NCBI GenBank assembly: GCA_017445475.1
Contig: JAFSUB010000011.1
Location: forward strand, 1 to 50,587
DNA from: Alphaproteobacteria bacterium
GTDB lineage: Bacteria; Pseudomonadota; Alphaproteobacteria; RF32; CAG-239
Direction: 5' to 3'
DNA length: 50,587 bases
Under the pieces are notes generated by a model, which was not told where the DNA came from, made no database searches, and saw only the letters and a list, made by a program, of their open reading frames with translations. Shown here piece by piece: positions 18,170 to 27,189 of the stretch (the stretch's first letter is position 1; every line of letters starts with the position of its first letter). A program made the translations under genes and the position numbers.

Positions 18170-18652
18170 ATGGCACGTGTTACAGTTGAAGATTGCGTTG
18201 AGAAAATTCCCAATCGTTATGAGCTTTTGATGGTTGCGGCCCAAAGGGCGAAAGACATTGAGCAAGGCGCTCCGTTAAGGGTTGAACGCGATAATGATAA
18301 AAATTCGGTTGTGGCTTTGCGCGAAATTGCCGAAAACAAGGTCAGCATTGAAGAGCTGCAAAGATCGCTCGTTTTAAATTTGCAAAAATATGTTGAAGTG
18401 GAAGAACCTCAAGAAGAGGAAATCGAAATTGTTGCAGCCGAAAAAGAGCTGGCAGAGCTTGATGCACAGTTTGATCCGAGCATGCTTCTTGACACCGACT
18501 TAGACGATGGTATGCAAATCAGAGATGAGGCGACCGATTCTTTAGACGATTTGGACGACACGGACCTCTCCGATGATGATTCGTTTGAGGACGATTCGTT
18601 TGAAGAAACCGCGTCGAATGAAGATTTTGATCAAGATTCTGACGAATTTTAA
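18170..18652 (+). CDS. rpoZ: RNA polymerase omega subunit with long acidic tail
   Basis: Omega helps fold and hold the beta' subunit and forms part of a ppGpp site. The 160-residue product has the omega core ([30 protein letters not shown], then [15 protein letters not shown]) over about residues 1-65. Roughly 85 residues follow that are very rich in Asp and Glu, with [14 protein letters not shown]-like runs. Omega is usually 70-130 residues, so this tail is long. It stands directly upstream of rel, the common rpoZ-spoT order, but a terminator separates them. Confidence 0.93.
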   Translation: MARVTVEDCVEKIPNRYELLMVAAQRAKDIEQGAPLRVERDNDKNSVVALREIAENKVSIEELQRSLVLNLQKYVEVEEPQEEEIEIVAAEKELAELDAQFDPSMLLDTDLDDGMQIRDEATDSLDDLDDTDLSDDDSFEDDSFEETASNEDFDQDSDEF

Positions 18653-18684
18653 TTATCTCTAAATCTTTTGAACCTATCTTAAAT

Positions 18685-18720
18685 GGCAGAAACTTAAAAT
18701 TTCTGCTATTATTTTTATTT
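18685..18720 (+). terminator. Terminator between rpoZ and rel
   Basis: The stem GCAGAAA / TTTCTGC, with a seven-base loop, is followed by the T-rich TATTATTTTTATTT. A TTG that could extend rel upstream lies in the tail of this terminator, which argues against that start. Confidence 0.65.
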
Positions 18721-18751
18721 GAAAGTGTATATACTTCAAGCAGAGAAAGAG

Positions 18752-20887
18752 ATGTTAAGGCAATATGAACTTGTAGATCTTGTCAAATCATACGATCCTG
18801 AGGCGGATGAAGACGCCTTGAACAGGGCGTATGTCTTTGCTATGAAAAAACATGCAGGACAGTTTCGAACTTCCGGCGATCCGTATTATTCGCATCCGAT
18901 TGAGGTTGCCGGCATTTTAACAAAGTTTCGCCTTGATTGTGCCTCAATTGTTGCGGCGCTTTTGCATGACACGGTTGAAGACACAGACACCACGATTGAT
19001 GAGGTGCGCACGCTTTTCGGTGATCAGGTGGCTTCGCTTGTTGACGGCTTAACAAAACTTGCTTTAATTGAGCAAAAATCAGGCAACAGCAAGCAGGCGG
19101 AAAATTTCAGAAAATTGTTGCTTGCGATGTCGGACGACATCAGAGTTTTGCTCATCAAACTTGCCGACAGGCTGCACAATATGCGCACGCTTGCTTATTG
19201 TCCGGTTGAAAAACGCGCGCGGATTGCCAAAGAAACACTTGATATATATGCGCCTCTTGCCGAGCGTATCGGCATGCAGGAAGTTAAAGACGAACTTGAA
19301 GAAATTGCTTTTGCCGAACTTTATAAGGAAGCGCACGATTCGATTGTGGCGCGCCTTAACTTTTTGCGCGAGCAGGGCAGCAATATCATTGAAAAAATTA
19401 TTGAAACGCTTGAAAAAGATATGCAGGAAAACGGCATTGACGCGACGGTTACGGGGCGCGAAAAAGCGCCATATTCGATTTGGCGCAAAATGCAATCAAA
19501 AAATGCCTCGTTTGAACAGCTTTCCGACATAATGGCGTTTCGCATTTGCGTTGATGACATTTCAGCGTGTTATCAGGCTTTGGGGGTAATCCACAGCAAA
19601 TATCACATGGTTCCGCGTCGTTTTAAGGATTATATTTCGACTCCGAAACCGAACGGTTATCAATCGATTCACACCGGTGTAATCGGCCCCGAAGATACAC
19701 GCATTGAGGTTCAAATCAGAACCTATCAAATGCACGAAATCGCCGAAAAAGGCGTTGCGGCACACTGGGCTTATAAACAGGGACAAAAGGCGGAAGGCAG
19801 ACACTTCAGGTGGATACGCGAACTCTTGGAAATTTTAGAGCAAGCGGAAAATCCGGAAGAATTTTTGGAAAACACCAAGCTTGAGATGTATAGCGATCAG
19901 GTTTTTTGCTTCACCCCGAAAGGCGACTTAATCGGTCTGCCGCGCGGTTCAACGCCGGTTGATTTTGCCTATGCGGTTCACTCAAAGGTTGGCGACACGT
20001 GCGTGGGCGCAAAGGTTAACGGTGAAATTGCGCCGCTTCGAACGGTTTTGCAAAACGGTGATCAGGTTGAAATTTTAACATCAAAGGCGCAACATCCTTC
20101 AACCGAGTGGGAACGTTTTGTCATCACCGGAAAAGCAAAAGCGGCCATCAGACGATATGTTCGGGCAACAAAGCGCGAACAGTTTATGAGCTTGGGCAAA
20201 GAAATTTTAGAGCGTTTATTTAAAGGCGAAAATTTAGAGTTTTCCGACCGTGTTTTGGTGAATGTGATGCCTCATTTTGAGGCTGAAACGATTGAGGACA
20301 TATATGCCAAAGTCGGTGAAGGGCTTGTTACCGGCTGGGACGTCTTGAAAATGGCTTATCCTGCCTACAAGCAATCGAAGCTTGATAAAATGGTTAAATC
20401 CATCAAGGCGCCGCTGTTTCGCAAGAAAAAGAAAAATGATCCGCTCAAAATTAAGGGGCTGATTGACAATATGGCCGTTGGCTTCGGAAAGTGTTGCCAC
20501 CCACTGCCGGGCGATCGAATTGTCGGCATTGTTACGACAGGCAAGGGCGTTACCGTTCATAAAATCGGTTGCAATATGCTCTCAAAATTTACCTCCGAAC
20601 CCGAAAGATGGCTTGACATTGATTGGGGTGATGATGCCGAAAGCACGTTTCACACGGCGCGCATTAAGGTTATGCTCTTAAATGAGCCTGGGGCTTTGGG
20701 CGATTTGTCGAATCTCATTGCCAAAGAGGGCGCCAACATCTCAAATTTGAACATCGTCAATCGGCAATTAAGCTATTTCGAGCTTTTGATTGATATTGAC
20801 GTAAAAGATGTGGAACATTTAAACCAAATCATCTCAAACTTAAAGTCCTCAAAAGTTGTCCGCTCAATTTCGCGCGCGCAGGAATAA
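18752..20887 (+). CDS. rel: Bifunctional (p)ppGpp synthetase/hydrolase (Rel/SpoT)
   Basis: It makes and degrades (p)ppGpp in the stringent response. From ATG 18752 the product has 711 residues and starts MLRQYELVDLVKSY, as in alphaproteobacterial Rel. The upstream TTG at 18719 adds 11 unlike residues and overlaps the terminator. Order: HD hydrolase domain with SHPIEVA, HDTVED and IRVLLIKLADRLHNMRTL (intact); synthetase domain with REKAPYSIWRKM and NGYQSIHT (intact); TGS domain (VFCFTPKGDLIGLPRG); zinc-finger/helical region (GKCCHPLPGD); ACT domain at the end. Both active sites look complete, so a bifunctional enzyme is expected. Confidence 0.96.
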   Translation: MLRQYELVDLVKSYDPEADEDALNRAYVFAMKKHAGQFRTSGDPYYSHPIEVAGILTKFRLDCASIVAALLHDTVEDTDTTIDEVRTLFGDQVASLVDGLTKLALIEQKSGNSKQAENFRKLLLAMSDDIRVLLIKLADRLHNMRTLAYCPVEKRARIAKETLDIYAPLAERIGMQEVKDELEEIAFAELYKEAHDSIVARLNFLREQGSNIIEKIIETLEKDMQENGIDATVTGREKAPYSIWRKMQSKNASFEQLSDIMAFRICVDDISACYQALGVIHSKYHMVPRRFKDYISTPKPNGYQSIHTGVIGPEDTRIEVQIRTYQMHEIAEKGVAAHWAYKQGQKAEGRHFRWIRELLEILEQAENPEEFLENTKLEMYSDQVFCFTPKGDLIGLPRGSTPVDFAYAVHSKVGDTCVGAKVNGEIAPLRTVLQNGDQVEILTSKAQHPSTEWERFVITGKAKAAIRRYVRATKREQFMSLGKEILERLFKGENLEFSDRVLVNVMPHFEAETIEDIYAKVGEGLVTGWDVLKMAYPAYKQSKLDKMVKSIKAPLFRKKKKNDPLKIKGLIDNMAVGFGKCCHPLPGDRIVGIVTTGKGVTVHKIGCNMLSKFTSEPERWLDIDWGDDAESTFHTARIKVMLLNEPGALGDLSNLIAKEGANISNLNIVNRQLSYFELLIDIDVKDVEHLNQIISNLKSSKVVRSISRAQE

Positions 20888-20902
20888 GTTTTGAAAACGT
20901 TT

Positions 20903-21475
20903 TTATTTCCAGTTAATCAGATGCTCTAAACAGGCGTCAACAAAGTCGGCGCGTCTGTTTTGATAATCAAGATAATAAGCGTGTTCCCAAACATCAACGG
21001 TCATCAAAGGTTTCAGGCCGTGTGCAAGCGGTGTGTCGGCATTTGATGTTTTCATCACGCTCAAATTTGAGGCTTTATCTTCGGCAAGCCAAGCCCAGCC
21101 GCTTCCGAACTGGGAAAGCGCTGCCGCCTTAAATTCCGCTTTAAAATTTTCATAAGAGCCGAACGTTGTTTCAATTTTTTTCAAAAGCGCCCCATCAGGT
21201 TTTGTGTTGCCGTCTTTGGCAAGGCGAGCAAAGAAAAAACCGTGATTGAAGGCTTGCGCGGCATTGTTGAAAATCGAGACAAATTCAGGTTTGCCGGCGG
21301 TTTGCACGATAATTTCTTCGAGTGTCATAGTTTCAAATTTCGTCGCGGCAATCAATTTGTTTAAATTATCAACGTAAGTCTTAAAATGTTTGCCATAATG
21401 AAAATCAAGCGTTTGTGCCGACATAAAAGGCTCAAGTGCGGTGTTTTCAAAATCAAGAGCTGGAAGTGTGAACAT
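20903..21475 (-). CDS. sodB: Superoxide dismutase, Fe type
   Basis: It converts superoxide to peroxide and oxygen in the cytoplasm. The 190-residue product has metal ligands His26, His78, Asp161 and His165 ([12 protein letters not shown]). Gln74 in NNAAQ is in the position typical of iron enzymes. Around the second ligand the usual WNHxFFW reads FNHGFFF, so two conserved tryptophans near the active site are phenylalanines. AAGGAAAA precedes the ATG. It is divergent from ctrA across 169 bases and convergent with rel. Confidence 0.95.
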   Translation of the reverse strand: MFTLPALDFENTALEPFMSAQTLDFHYGKHFKTYVDNLNKLIAATKFETMTLEEIIVQTAGKPEFVSIFNNAAQAFNHGFFFARLAKDGNTKPDGALLKKIETTFGSYENFKAEFKAAALSQFGSGWAWLAEDKASNLSVMKTSNADTPLAHGLKPLMTVDVWEHAYYLDYQNRRADFVDACLEHLINWK

Positions 21476-21549
21476 GAAATTTTCCTTATCGATAAAAAGT
21501 GATTGTTTTCTTTAATATACAAGATGCGGCAAAGATTTCAAGGGCAAAA

Positions 21550-21585
21550 GTTAATAATTATTAACAGGCTGTGATTAAGTGTTAA
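21550..21585. promoter_or_regulatory. TTAA half-site cluster before ctrA (candidate CtrA operator)
   Basis: Four TTAA half-sites lie at 21551, 21561, 21575 and 21582. The first two form the perfect palindrome GTTAATAATTATTAAC (21550-21565). The last is inside GTTAAC. CtrA of other alphaproteobacteria binds TTAA-N7-TTAA; here the first pair has a six-base spacer. No GANTC site is present in the 169-base sodB-ctrA gap, unlike Caulobacter ctrA P1. Autoregulation is the simplest reading. Confidence 0.5.
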
Positions 21586-21644
21586 CAAATGCAAAATATC
21601 AAGTTATAGTGTATTTAGTTTGTCAATAAAAAGGGGTGAAGAAA

Positions 21645-22331
21645 ATGAGAGTTTTACTTGTTGAAGACGACTATGCCGTTTCGCAAAGCATTGAAACAAT
21701 GCTTAAAAAAGAGGGTATGGTTGTTTATGCCACTGATCTTGGCGAAGAAGGCTTGGATTTGGGCAAAGTTTACGATTATGACATCATTATTTTAGACTTA
21801 ATGTTGCCGGATATGAATGGTTATGAAGTTTTGAAAAGCTTGCGCAACGCAAAGGTCAAAACACCTGTTTTGATTTTGTCCGGCTTGTCCGAACCCGATA
21901 AAAAAGTTAAGGGCTTGGGATATGGCGCCGATGACTATTTAACAAAGCCTTTTGACAGGGCCGAGCTTTTGGCGCGCATTCAGGCAGTTGTGCGCCGCTC
22001 TAAGGGACACTCAAACTCTGTTATTCAAACGGGCGAAGTTGAGGTTAATTTAGACACGCAAACCGTTACGGTTTCCGGAAAGCCTTTGCACCTAACCGGC
22101 AAAGAATACGGCATTATGGAGCTCTTATCGCTTCGTAAAGGTTCAACCTTAAATAAAGACCAGTTTTTAAACCACCTCTACGGTGGCATGGACGAACCCG
22201 AGCTCAAAATTATTGATGTGTTCATTTGCAAGCTCAGAAAAAAACTTGAAAAAGCTTCCGGCGGCAAAAGCTATATTGAAACGGTTTGGGGCAGGGGCTA
22301 TGTTCTGCGCGACCCCGATGAGGTGAGCTAA
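21645..22331 (+). CDS. ctrA: Cell-cycle response regulator CtrA
   Basis: CtrA is the master DNA-binding response regulator of alphaproteobacteria, controlling replication, division and surface structures. From ATG 21645 the product has 228 residues, beginning MRVLLVEDD; the GTG nine bases upstream belongs to the GGGGTG Shine-Dalgarno. The receiver domain has the phosphoacceptor Asp51 ([11 protein letters not shown]). The winged-helix output domain carries the near-invariant [19 protein letters not shown] and [13 protein letters not shown]. Length equals that of known CtrA proteins. It is monocistronic with a bidirectional terminator. Confidence 0.97.
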   Translation: MRVLLVEDDYAVSQSIETMLKKEGMVVYATDLGEEGLDLGKVYDYDIIILDLMLPDMNGYEVLKSLRNAKVKTPVLILSGLSEPDKKVKGLGYGADDYLTKPFDRAELLARIQAVVRRSKGHSNSVIQTGEVEVNLDTQTVTVSGKPLHLTGKEYGIMELLSLRKGSTLNKDQFLNHLYGGMDEPELKIIDVFICKLRKKLEKASGGKSYIETVWGRGYVLRDPDEVS

Positions 22332-22348
22332 TCTTTTATGATAAGAAT

Positions 22349-22386
22349 AAAAAAACCCGCTGATAAAAAAATCGGCGGTTTTTTTA
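22349..22386. terminator. Bidirectional terminator between ctrA and tspO
   Basis: AAACCCGCTGAT pairs with ATCGGCGGTTT (one bulge, one G-T pair), with A and T runs on both sides. The right T-run overlaps the tspO stop codon. Confidence 0.85.
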
Positions 22387-22863
22387 CATCACCTTAAGCT
22401 CAAAGCCGTTCAAATACACCACGCCTGCGGTCATATAGGTTGCAAACAAAATCCACAACAGATACGGATATTGCAAATAAGCAGCCTTATCATTGATTTC
22501 GTGAAATTCTCTGATCATGGCAAAAACAGTCCAGATGAGTATTACAATGCAAATAAGACCATATAAAAACCAGCCGTGCGCAAAAAACAGAAATGACCAT
22601 AGCACATTCAAAAACAGTTGACCGACAAACAAAAGCGACGCACTTTGATGATTTGCATTTTTGAGTACCATATAGTATGAAATAATCATCAAAACATATA
22701 AAATCGGCCAAACAAAGCGAAAAACTGCATTCGGCGGCGTTAATGGCGGCAGTGTAAGCGTCGGGTAAAAGGTGTCAATCCCTAAGTAAGCAAAATATGA
22801 GCTTAAAGCGGCCGCAAAACCGACAAGCACAAAACTGACGATAAACCTTAAAACATTATTCAT
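22384..22863 (-). CDS. tspO: TspO/MBR family tryptophan-rich sensory protein
   Basis: TspO proteins are five-helix membrane proteins that bind porphyrins and related ligands; in Rhodobacter the protein tunes photosynthesis genes to oxygen. The 159-residue product has five hydrophobic helices and the family motifs LPPLTPPNAVFRFVWPILY (loop and helix 2), QLFLNVLWSFLFF (helix 3) and PYLLWILFATYMTAGVVYLN (helix 5). It is poorer in tryptophan than many relatives. AGGAG lies before the ATG. It is a single gene, convergent with ctrA, and its role here is unknown. Confidence 0.9.
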   Translation of the reverse strand: MNNVLRFIVSFVLVGFAAALSSYFAYLGIDTFYPTLTLPPLTPPNAVFRFVWPILYVLMIISYYMVLKNANHQSASLLFVGQLFLNVLWSFLFFAHGWFLYGLICIVILIWTVFAMIREFHEINDKAAYLQYPYLLWILFATYMTAGVVYLNGFELKVM

Positions 22864-22930
22864 AACCTTTCTCCTTTTGCCTTATAAGATAAGTCTGCAA
22901 ATGTGAAAATTCAACAGGTGCAAAATTTTC

Positions 22931-22958
22931 TTGTGTTTTGTCAAAAACTGTGTATGAT
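22931..22958 (+). promoter_or_regulatory. Candidate promoter of the RNase J-like gene
   Basis: TTGTGT (22931-22936), 16 bases, then TATGAT (22953-22958), 20 bases before the start codon. Confidence 0.45.
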
Positions 22959-22978
22959 ATGACAAGAGGGGAAAAACA

Positions 22979-24697
22979 ATGGAAACACAGGCAAAAACGC
23001 GTTTGCTGTTTGCCGGCGGGGTTAATCAAGACCGAATCGGCGGCAATTGCCATCTGCTTGAACATCAATCAAGCGATGGCCAAACCGTGCGCCTGATGTT
23101 TGATTTGGGAAGCATTTTTTTGCCCGAATCTTCGGGTTTTTCAACAGCATATCCCGATGTGAGCGCTTTTTTTGACAGGATTAATCCGAAAACACAAGAG
23201 GTTTGCAAGGCGCAAAAGCCGACAGATGCCCTGTTTATCACCCATGCACACCAAGACCACATCGGTGCATTGATTTCTTATGTGAAAATGGGATATCAAT
23301 TGCCGCCGATATATTCAAGCAAAACCACAAACAACGCTATCCGTTTGTTTTTTGCCAAAGCGGGGTTAGAGCCGCCAAAAACCGTTAATATTGAGCGCGA
23401 AAAACCTGTTAAGTTTCGAGATTGCGTTGAACTTGAGGCTTTTGATGTGAGCCACAGTGCGGTTGACGCGCTCGGTTTTCACAGCTTAACTTTCGATAGG
23501 GGCAAACCGGTTGTGGCCGTTGTGCATAACGGTGATTTTTCAACCGATGAAAAAATGCCGATCGGACACAGTTTTTGCAAAAAAGATTATTTGTCGCTGA
23601 TCAAAAGAAAACCCGCGCCGCAAACGATTTTTCTGTTTGATTCCACCTCAATCGAAAATTCGGCGCTCAAGCGAATCGGCTTTGAGCAAAATGTTCAAAA
23701 CACGCTTGATGTTTGCCTTCAAAATCAAGACTGCAACATTATCATCTCGCCTGTTATTACGGGAAGTTTTAACAATGCGGCGATAGATTTTGAAGTTGCC
23801 AGGCGCCTCAAAACAAAGGTTTTTCTTGACGGATACGGCCTCAAAATTTTCAAAGATGCTCTCAAACTTTCGGGCTACACCGGTTTTGATGAGCTGATAT
23901 ATCACGGCAAGATGCAAAAATATCTCAAAGATGAGTCTGTCCCGTTGAAATATATTGTTTGCACGGGCGCCTTCGGACAAGGTTTGAACGAATACAAACA
24001 CAACATCGGCATTTCGCCGACATCGGCCATTTGGCTTTCATCGGCGGCAAAAATGGCGCTTGATTTGCACCCAGATTTGAAAGTTTCGAAAGAATATCTT
24101 TTCTTGATGCGCCAGCATTTCATCAAAGAAATTTGCTCTCATTTCGGCGATGAGCTGTGCCATCGCTTGGCATCAAAAGGTGCAAGAATTGTTGTTGCGC
24201 CAAGCGAGAACAAAATCGGCGATTTTCAGCAGATTCAAATGCAAGATTCCGGTCATATCGGGTTTGAAGAGATGCTTTCTTTGGTGGGTGATATTCGAAG
24301 TATTGCACCAAATATGGTCATTCTTCCCGTTCACGGCTCAAAAGCGCAGCGAACGAAAATGCAAAAACTTGCCGATTTGTGCAAGGTTCAAAGCATTTTG
24401 GTTTCAAATGATGAGTGCGTTGAAATTGTGGGCGGCGGGCTTAAAATTTGCCCTCAAACACAAAAAACGGCATGGCTTGGCGAAACACTTGTTTTTTCAA
24501 ATGGCGATTTGCAAGATGGTGTGGTGCAGATTTGGAAGCTTGGCGAAAATGATGTGCCGCTTGAAAAAATTGTTGAATATGAAAACGTCAAAAAGCAAAA
24601 AGTTCCTTATGTTGCGGTGGCAGATAAAAACAAAAAAGGTCGCCGTCGCAAACAAAACAGGATTTTTCAAAATCCTAAATCCGGCTGTGAAAGATAG
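22979..24697 (+). CDS. RNase J-like metallo-beta-lactamase-fold protein
   Basis: The 572-residue product has the plan of an RNase J / beta-CASP nuclease. GGVNQDRIGGNC is near the N-terminus. HAHQDH at 89-94 is motif II of the zinc site. DVSHSAVDALGFH is near 156-168 and NGDFSTDEKM, with Asp186, follows. FDSTSIENS resembles the RNase J SDSTNAE segment. Late SGH (near residue 424) and PVHGS (near 450) correspond to beta-CASP motifs B and C. The sequence is divergent between motifs and ends in a Lys/Arg-rich tail. It may be a true RNase J or a paralogue with another nucleic-acid substrate. GAGGGG precedes the ATG. Confidence 0.78.
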   Translation: METQAKTRLLFAGGVNQDRIGGNCHLLEHQSSDGQTVRLMFDLGSIFLPESSGFSTAYPDVSAFFDRINPKTQEVCKAQKPTDALFITHAHQDHIGALISYVKMGYQLPPIYSSKTTNNAIRLFFAKAGLEPPKTVNIEREKPVKFRDCVELEAFDVSHSAVDALGFHSLTFDRGKPVVAVVHNGDFSTDEKMPIGHSFCKKDYLSLIKRKPAPQTIFLFDSTSIENSALKRIGFEQNVQNTLDVCLQNQDCNIIISPVITGSFNNAAIDFEVARRLKTKVFLDGYGLKIFKDALKLSGYTGFDELIYHGKMQKYLKDESVPLKYIVCTGAFGQGLNEYKHNIGISPTSAIWLSSAAKMALDLHPDLKVSKEYLFLMRQHFIKEICSHFGDELCHRLASKGARIVVAPSENKIGDFQQIQMQDSGHIGFEEMLSLVGDIRSIAPNMVILPVHGSKAQRTKMQKLADLCKVQSILVSNDECVEIVGGGLKICPQTQKTAWLGETLVFSNGDLQDGVVQIWKLGENDVPLEKIVEYENVKKQKVPYVAVADKNKKGRRRKQNRIFQNPKSGCER

Positions 24698-24815
24698 CCT
24701 GAAAATATTAAACAATATCTTTAATAAAAGCTGATATTCGTTTGATTTTTTTGTTTTTTTAACAATAGGAAAACAAAAAATTTTTCTCTTCTGAAAAGTC
24801 ATTAACAAATAGAGA

Positions 24816-24844
24816 TTGACTTAAGCGTTGTTTCTTTATACAAT
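24816..24844 (+). promoter_or_regulatory. Promoter of the GNAT-like gene
   Basis: TTGACT (24816-24821), 17 bases, TACAAT (24839-24844). It shows that the downstream gene can be transcribed apart from the RNase J-like gene. Confidence 0.65.
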
Positions 24845-24883
24845 TCATGCAGACATTTTTACTTTGGCAAGAAAGGACTTGAA

Positions 24884-25780
24884 ATGCGCTTTGTTCAATC
24901 TTTTGCAAATAACGGATCATTAAATGTTGAATACGTTAATTTAAGTCGCGCCTTTGAAATGGCCGATGAAAATGAGAAAAAAGACTTAACGCGTTTGACA
25001 AAGCAGCTTCACGCGGGGCTTTATTGCGAAACATTTACCATTGATGAAGAAAGAGAAGACGTTTCGGTTTGGCTGAAACTTCTCAAGCAAGGAAGGCTCA
25101 AAGGCCAGCACATATATTGTGTGTTCGGGCTAAACCTTGCAAGCGAAAATCCGGATATTTTGGGCTTTGCGATTGCCGACATCGGGGGCAACACGAACTG
25201 CGGGCTGATTGAATATGTTGTGCGCAGAAAGGGCTTCGGTGCCGTTTTGAAGGGCAAAGATATGCTCGCATATATTGAAAAAGAATTGAATGTGCTCAAC
25301 GAAGAACTTAATCACCAAAAGTTAAAAGGCATTTTCTGGGAAGCCAACGATCCGTTAAAGCTTGATGAAGGGCAAGATTGTATGTCGCCTCAAAAGCGAA
25401 TCGATTTAATACAAAGGCGATTTGGCGCCAAAGAGCTTGGATTTGATTATGTTCAAGGTCCTTTGAGGGAATGCAAAACCCCGGAGGAAGTGGCTTCAAA
25501 CATTTGCAAAAACCTTAAATTGTTTTTATATAACGCCGATGCATATCCGGATTTGACGGCGCAAGACCTTAAAAATTATATTTGCTGGTTTAATAAAGTT
25601 GTGAACAATTCAAATCACCCGAGAGACTTAAAATCTCCTGAAATCAACAAGATGATGGACGAACTTGATTTAATGATTGAACACAACATTCCGGTTTTAA
25701 AAGAACAGCAAACCCTAAAGCAGCGCGCCTTGCTTTTCGGGCAAAAGGCGATGCCGAAAGCAAAAAGTAAAGAAATGTAA
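24884..25780 (+). CDS. GNAT-like acetyltransferase family protein
   Basis: The 298-residue product seems to hold an N-acetyltransferase-type core. A hydrophobic strand region (NPDILGFAIADIGGNTNCGLIEYVV) is followed by a Gly/Lys segment (RRKGFGAVLKGKDMLAYIEKEL), which fits the CoA-binding turn. KGIFWEANDP then leads to IQRRFGAKELGFDYVQGPL, like the late GNAT motif in which a helix and the GxxxLxxxYVQ strand close the fold. The last 100 residues are helical and unassigned. The substrate is not predictable. AAAGGA precedes the ATG. It faces trhP convergently. Confidence 0.6.
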   Translation: MRFVQSFANNGSLNVEYVNLSRAFEMADENEKKDLTRLTKQLHAGLYCETFTIDEEREDVSVWLKLLKQGRLKGQHIYCVFGLNLASENPDILGFAIADIGGNTNCGLIEYVVRRKGFGAVLKGKDMLAYIEKELNVLNEELNHQKLKGIFWEANDPLKLDEGQDCMSPQKRIDLIQRRFGAKELGFDYVQGPLRECKTPEEVASNICKNLKLFLYNADAYPDLTAQDLKNYICWFNKVVNNSNHPRDLKSPEINKMMDELDLMIEHNIPVLKEQQTLKQRALLFGQKAMPKAKSKEM

Positions 25781-25786
25781 AAGTAT

Positions 25787-27187
25787 TCAGACCTTTTGAT
25801 TGCAAAGCGTGTCAAATTCCTTTAATTTGTGCGTATAGAGCGTTTTGTTTTCGCCGCTTAAAGGCGAAAATTTGCGCGCAACCGAAAGAACGGGCAAAAG
25901 TTTTTTGATTTTGCTAATCGGCATATTCCAGCTTTGCGGTTTAATTCGGATTTTTTTGTTTTGTCCTGCCGAAACTTTGGTGCTGACCAAGCCTGTGTCG
26001 GCATCTTCAAATTCGCTCAAAGAAATTGGCAACGTTTTGAGCGTGTTCGGGATTAAAAATTCAATTGTTTCACCGCTTTGAATAAAATTTCTGAGCTCAA
26101 AAATCGCCTCATCTTCTTCCCACGCAACAATCGAGCCGGCAAAAAGATAATCACCCAAAGTTCTGGTATATTCGTAATTCTGGCTCAAATTTGTTAAATG
26201 TCCATCAAAAAATCCCAAGCAGTAACCTCTGTTTTGAAGCGCGTAAAGCTCTTTCATATAAATGTCCGGCGACCAGTTTGAGGGATTTTTAAAATAGTCG
26301 TCAATAGCTTGCCTGTATGCTCTTGCAACGGTTGCGGCATAATATTCGGTTTTATTGCGCCCCTCAACTTTGAGGCTGTCAAGCCCCAAATCCAAAATTC
26401 GGTTAAGACGCGGCATCATGCACATATCTTTTGAATTTAAGACATAGCCGCCGTGCTCGTCTTCGACAATTTCATAATATTCGCCAGCTCTGAAATCTTC
26501 ACTTAACAGAAATTCGAACATATCCTTGTTTTGCTCGTTTATCTCAAGAGCTTTGATTGTGCCGTCTTTGAGTCTGATGTTGAGTTTATAGTGCCAGCGG
26601 CAGCAGTGCGCGCATTTGCCTTTGTTGGCGCTGCGGTCTGCCAAAAAGTTTGAAATAAGGCATCTGCCCGAATATGACATACACATTGCCCCGTGAATGA
26701 AGGTTTCAAGCATTATATCGGGACAATCTTTCCGAATTTGGCGCATCTCTTCAAAGCTGACTTCACGTCCCAAAACGCAAAGTTTGGCGCCCATCTTTTG
26801 CCAGAATTTAACGGCGGAAGATGAACAAACGTTGGCTTGTGTCGAAACAAAACGATTAAGCTCTGGTGCATTTTCTTTCAAATAATCGAAAACACCGACA
26901 TCTGCCACCAAAACGCCGTCCGGCTTCAAATCGCGTAAGGTTTTCACAAAGTTCGGAAGTTTTTTGGTGTCTTCGTTGTGCGCAAACAAATTGAGCGTTA
27001 AATAAATTTTTTTGCCGTTTTGGTGCGCAAAAGCAATGCCCTCACTAATCTCCTCAAGCGAAAATTGAGATTGCGTGCGAAGGCTCATATCCGGCGTTCC
27101 GGCATAAACGGCATCTGCCCCATACATAATTGCGGTTTTGAGTTTGACAAGCGAGCCGGCCGGCAATAAAAGTTCGGATTTTGGCAT
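25787..27187 (-). CDS. trhP: Peptidase U32 family protein, TrhP (YegQ)-like tRNA hydroxylation protein
   Basis: In E. coli TrhP is needed for prephenate-dependent hydroxylation of U34 in several tRNAs. The 466-residue product has the U32 start (ELLLPAGSLVKLKTAIMYGADAVYAG). The cysteines suited to an iron-sulfur site are Cys169, Cys176, Cys192 and Cys195/196, in CMSYSGRC and KCAHCCRW. A YegQ-like middle block reads VEDEHGGYVLNSKD, then LGLDSLKVEGRNKTEYYAATVARAYRQAIDDY. Length and block order fit YegQ better than UbiU, UbiV or RlhA. It begins two bases after the DUF3108 gene, with AGGAA overlapping that gene's end, so the two are coupled. Confidence 0.85.
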   Translation of the reverse strand: MPKSELLLPAGSLVKLKTAIMYGADAVYAGTPDMSLRTQSQFSLEEISEGIAFAHQNGKKIYLTLNLFAHNEDTKKLPNFVKTLRDLKPDGVLVADVGVFDYLKENAPELNRFVSTQANVCSSSAVKFWQKMGAKLCVLGREVSFEEMRQIRKDCPDIMLETFIHGAMCMSYSGRCLISNFLADRSANKGKCAHCCRWHYKLNIRLKDGTIKALEINEQNKDMFEFLLSEDFRAGEYYEIVEDEHGGYVLNSKDMCMMPRLNRILDLGLDSLKVEGRNKTEYYAATVARAYRQAIDDYFKNPSNWSPDIYMKELYALQNRGYCLGFFDGHLTNLSQNYEYTRTLGDYLFAGSIVAWEEDEAIFELRNFIQSGETIEFLIPNTLKTLPISLSEFEDADTGLVSTKVSAGQNKKIRIKPQSWNMPISKIKKLLPVLSVARKFSPLSGENKTLYTHKLKEFDTLCNQKV

Positions 27188-27189
27188 AT

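Noticed and set aside
18719-18751. TTG start extending rel by 11 residues.
   Set aside because: It lies in the T-tail of the rpoZ terminator and the added residues are not seen in Rel proteins; ATG 18752 gives the family N-terminus.
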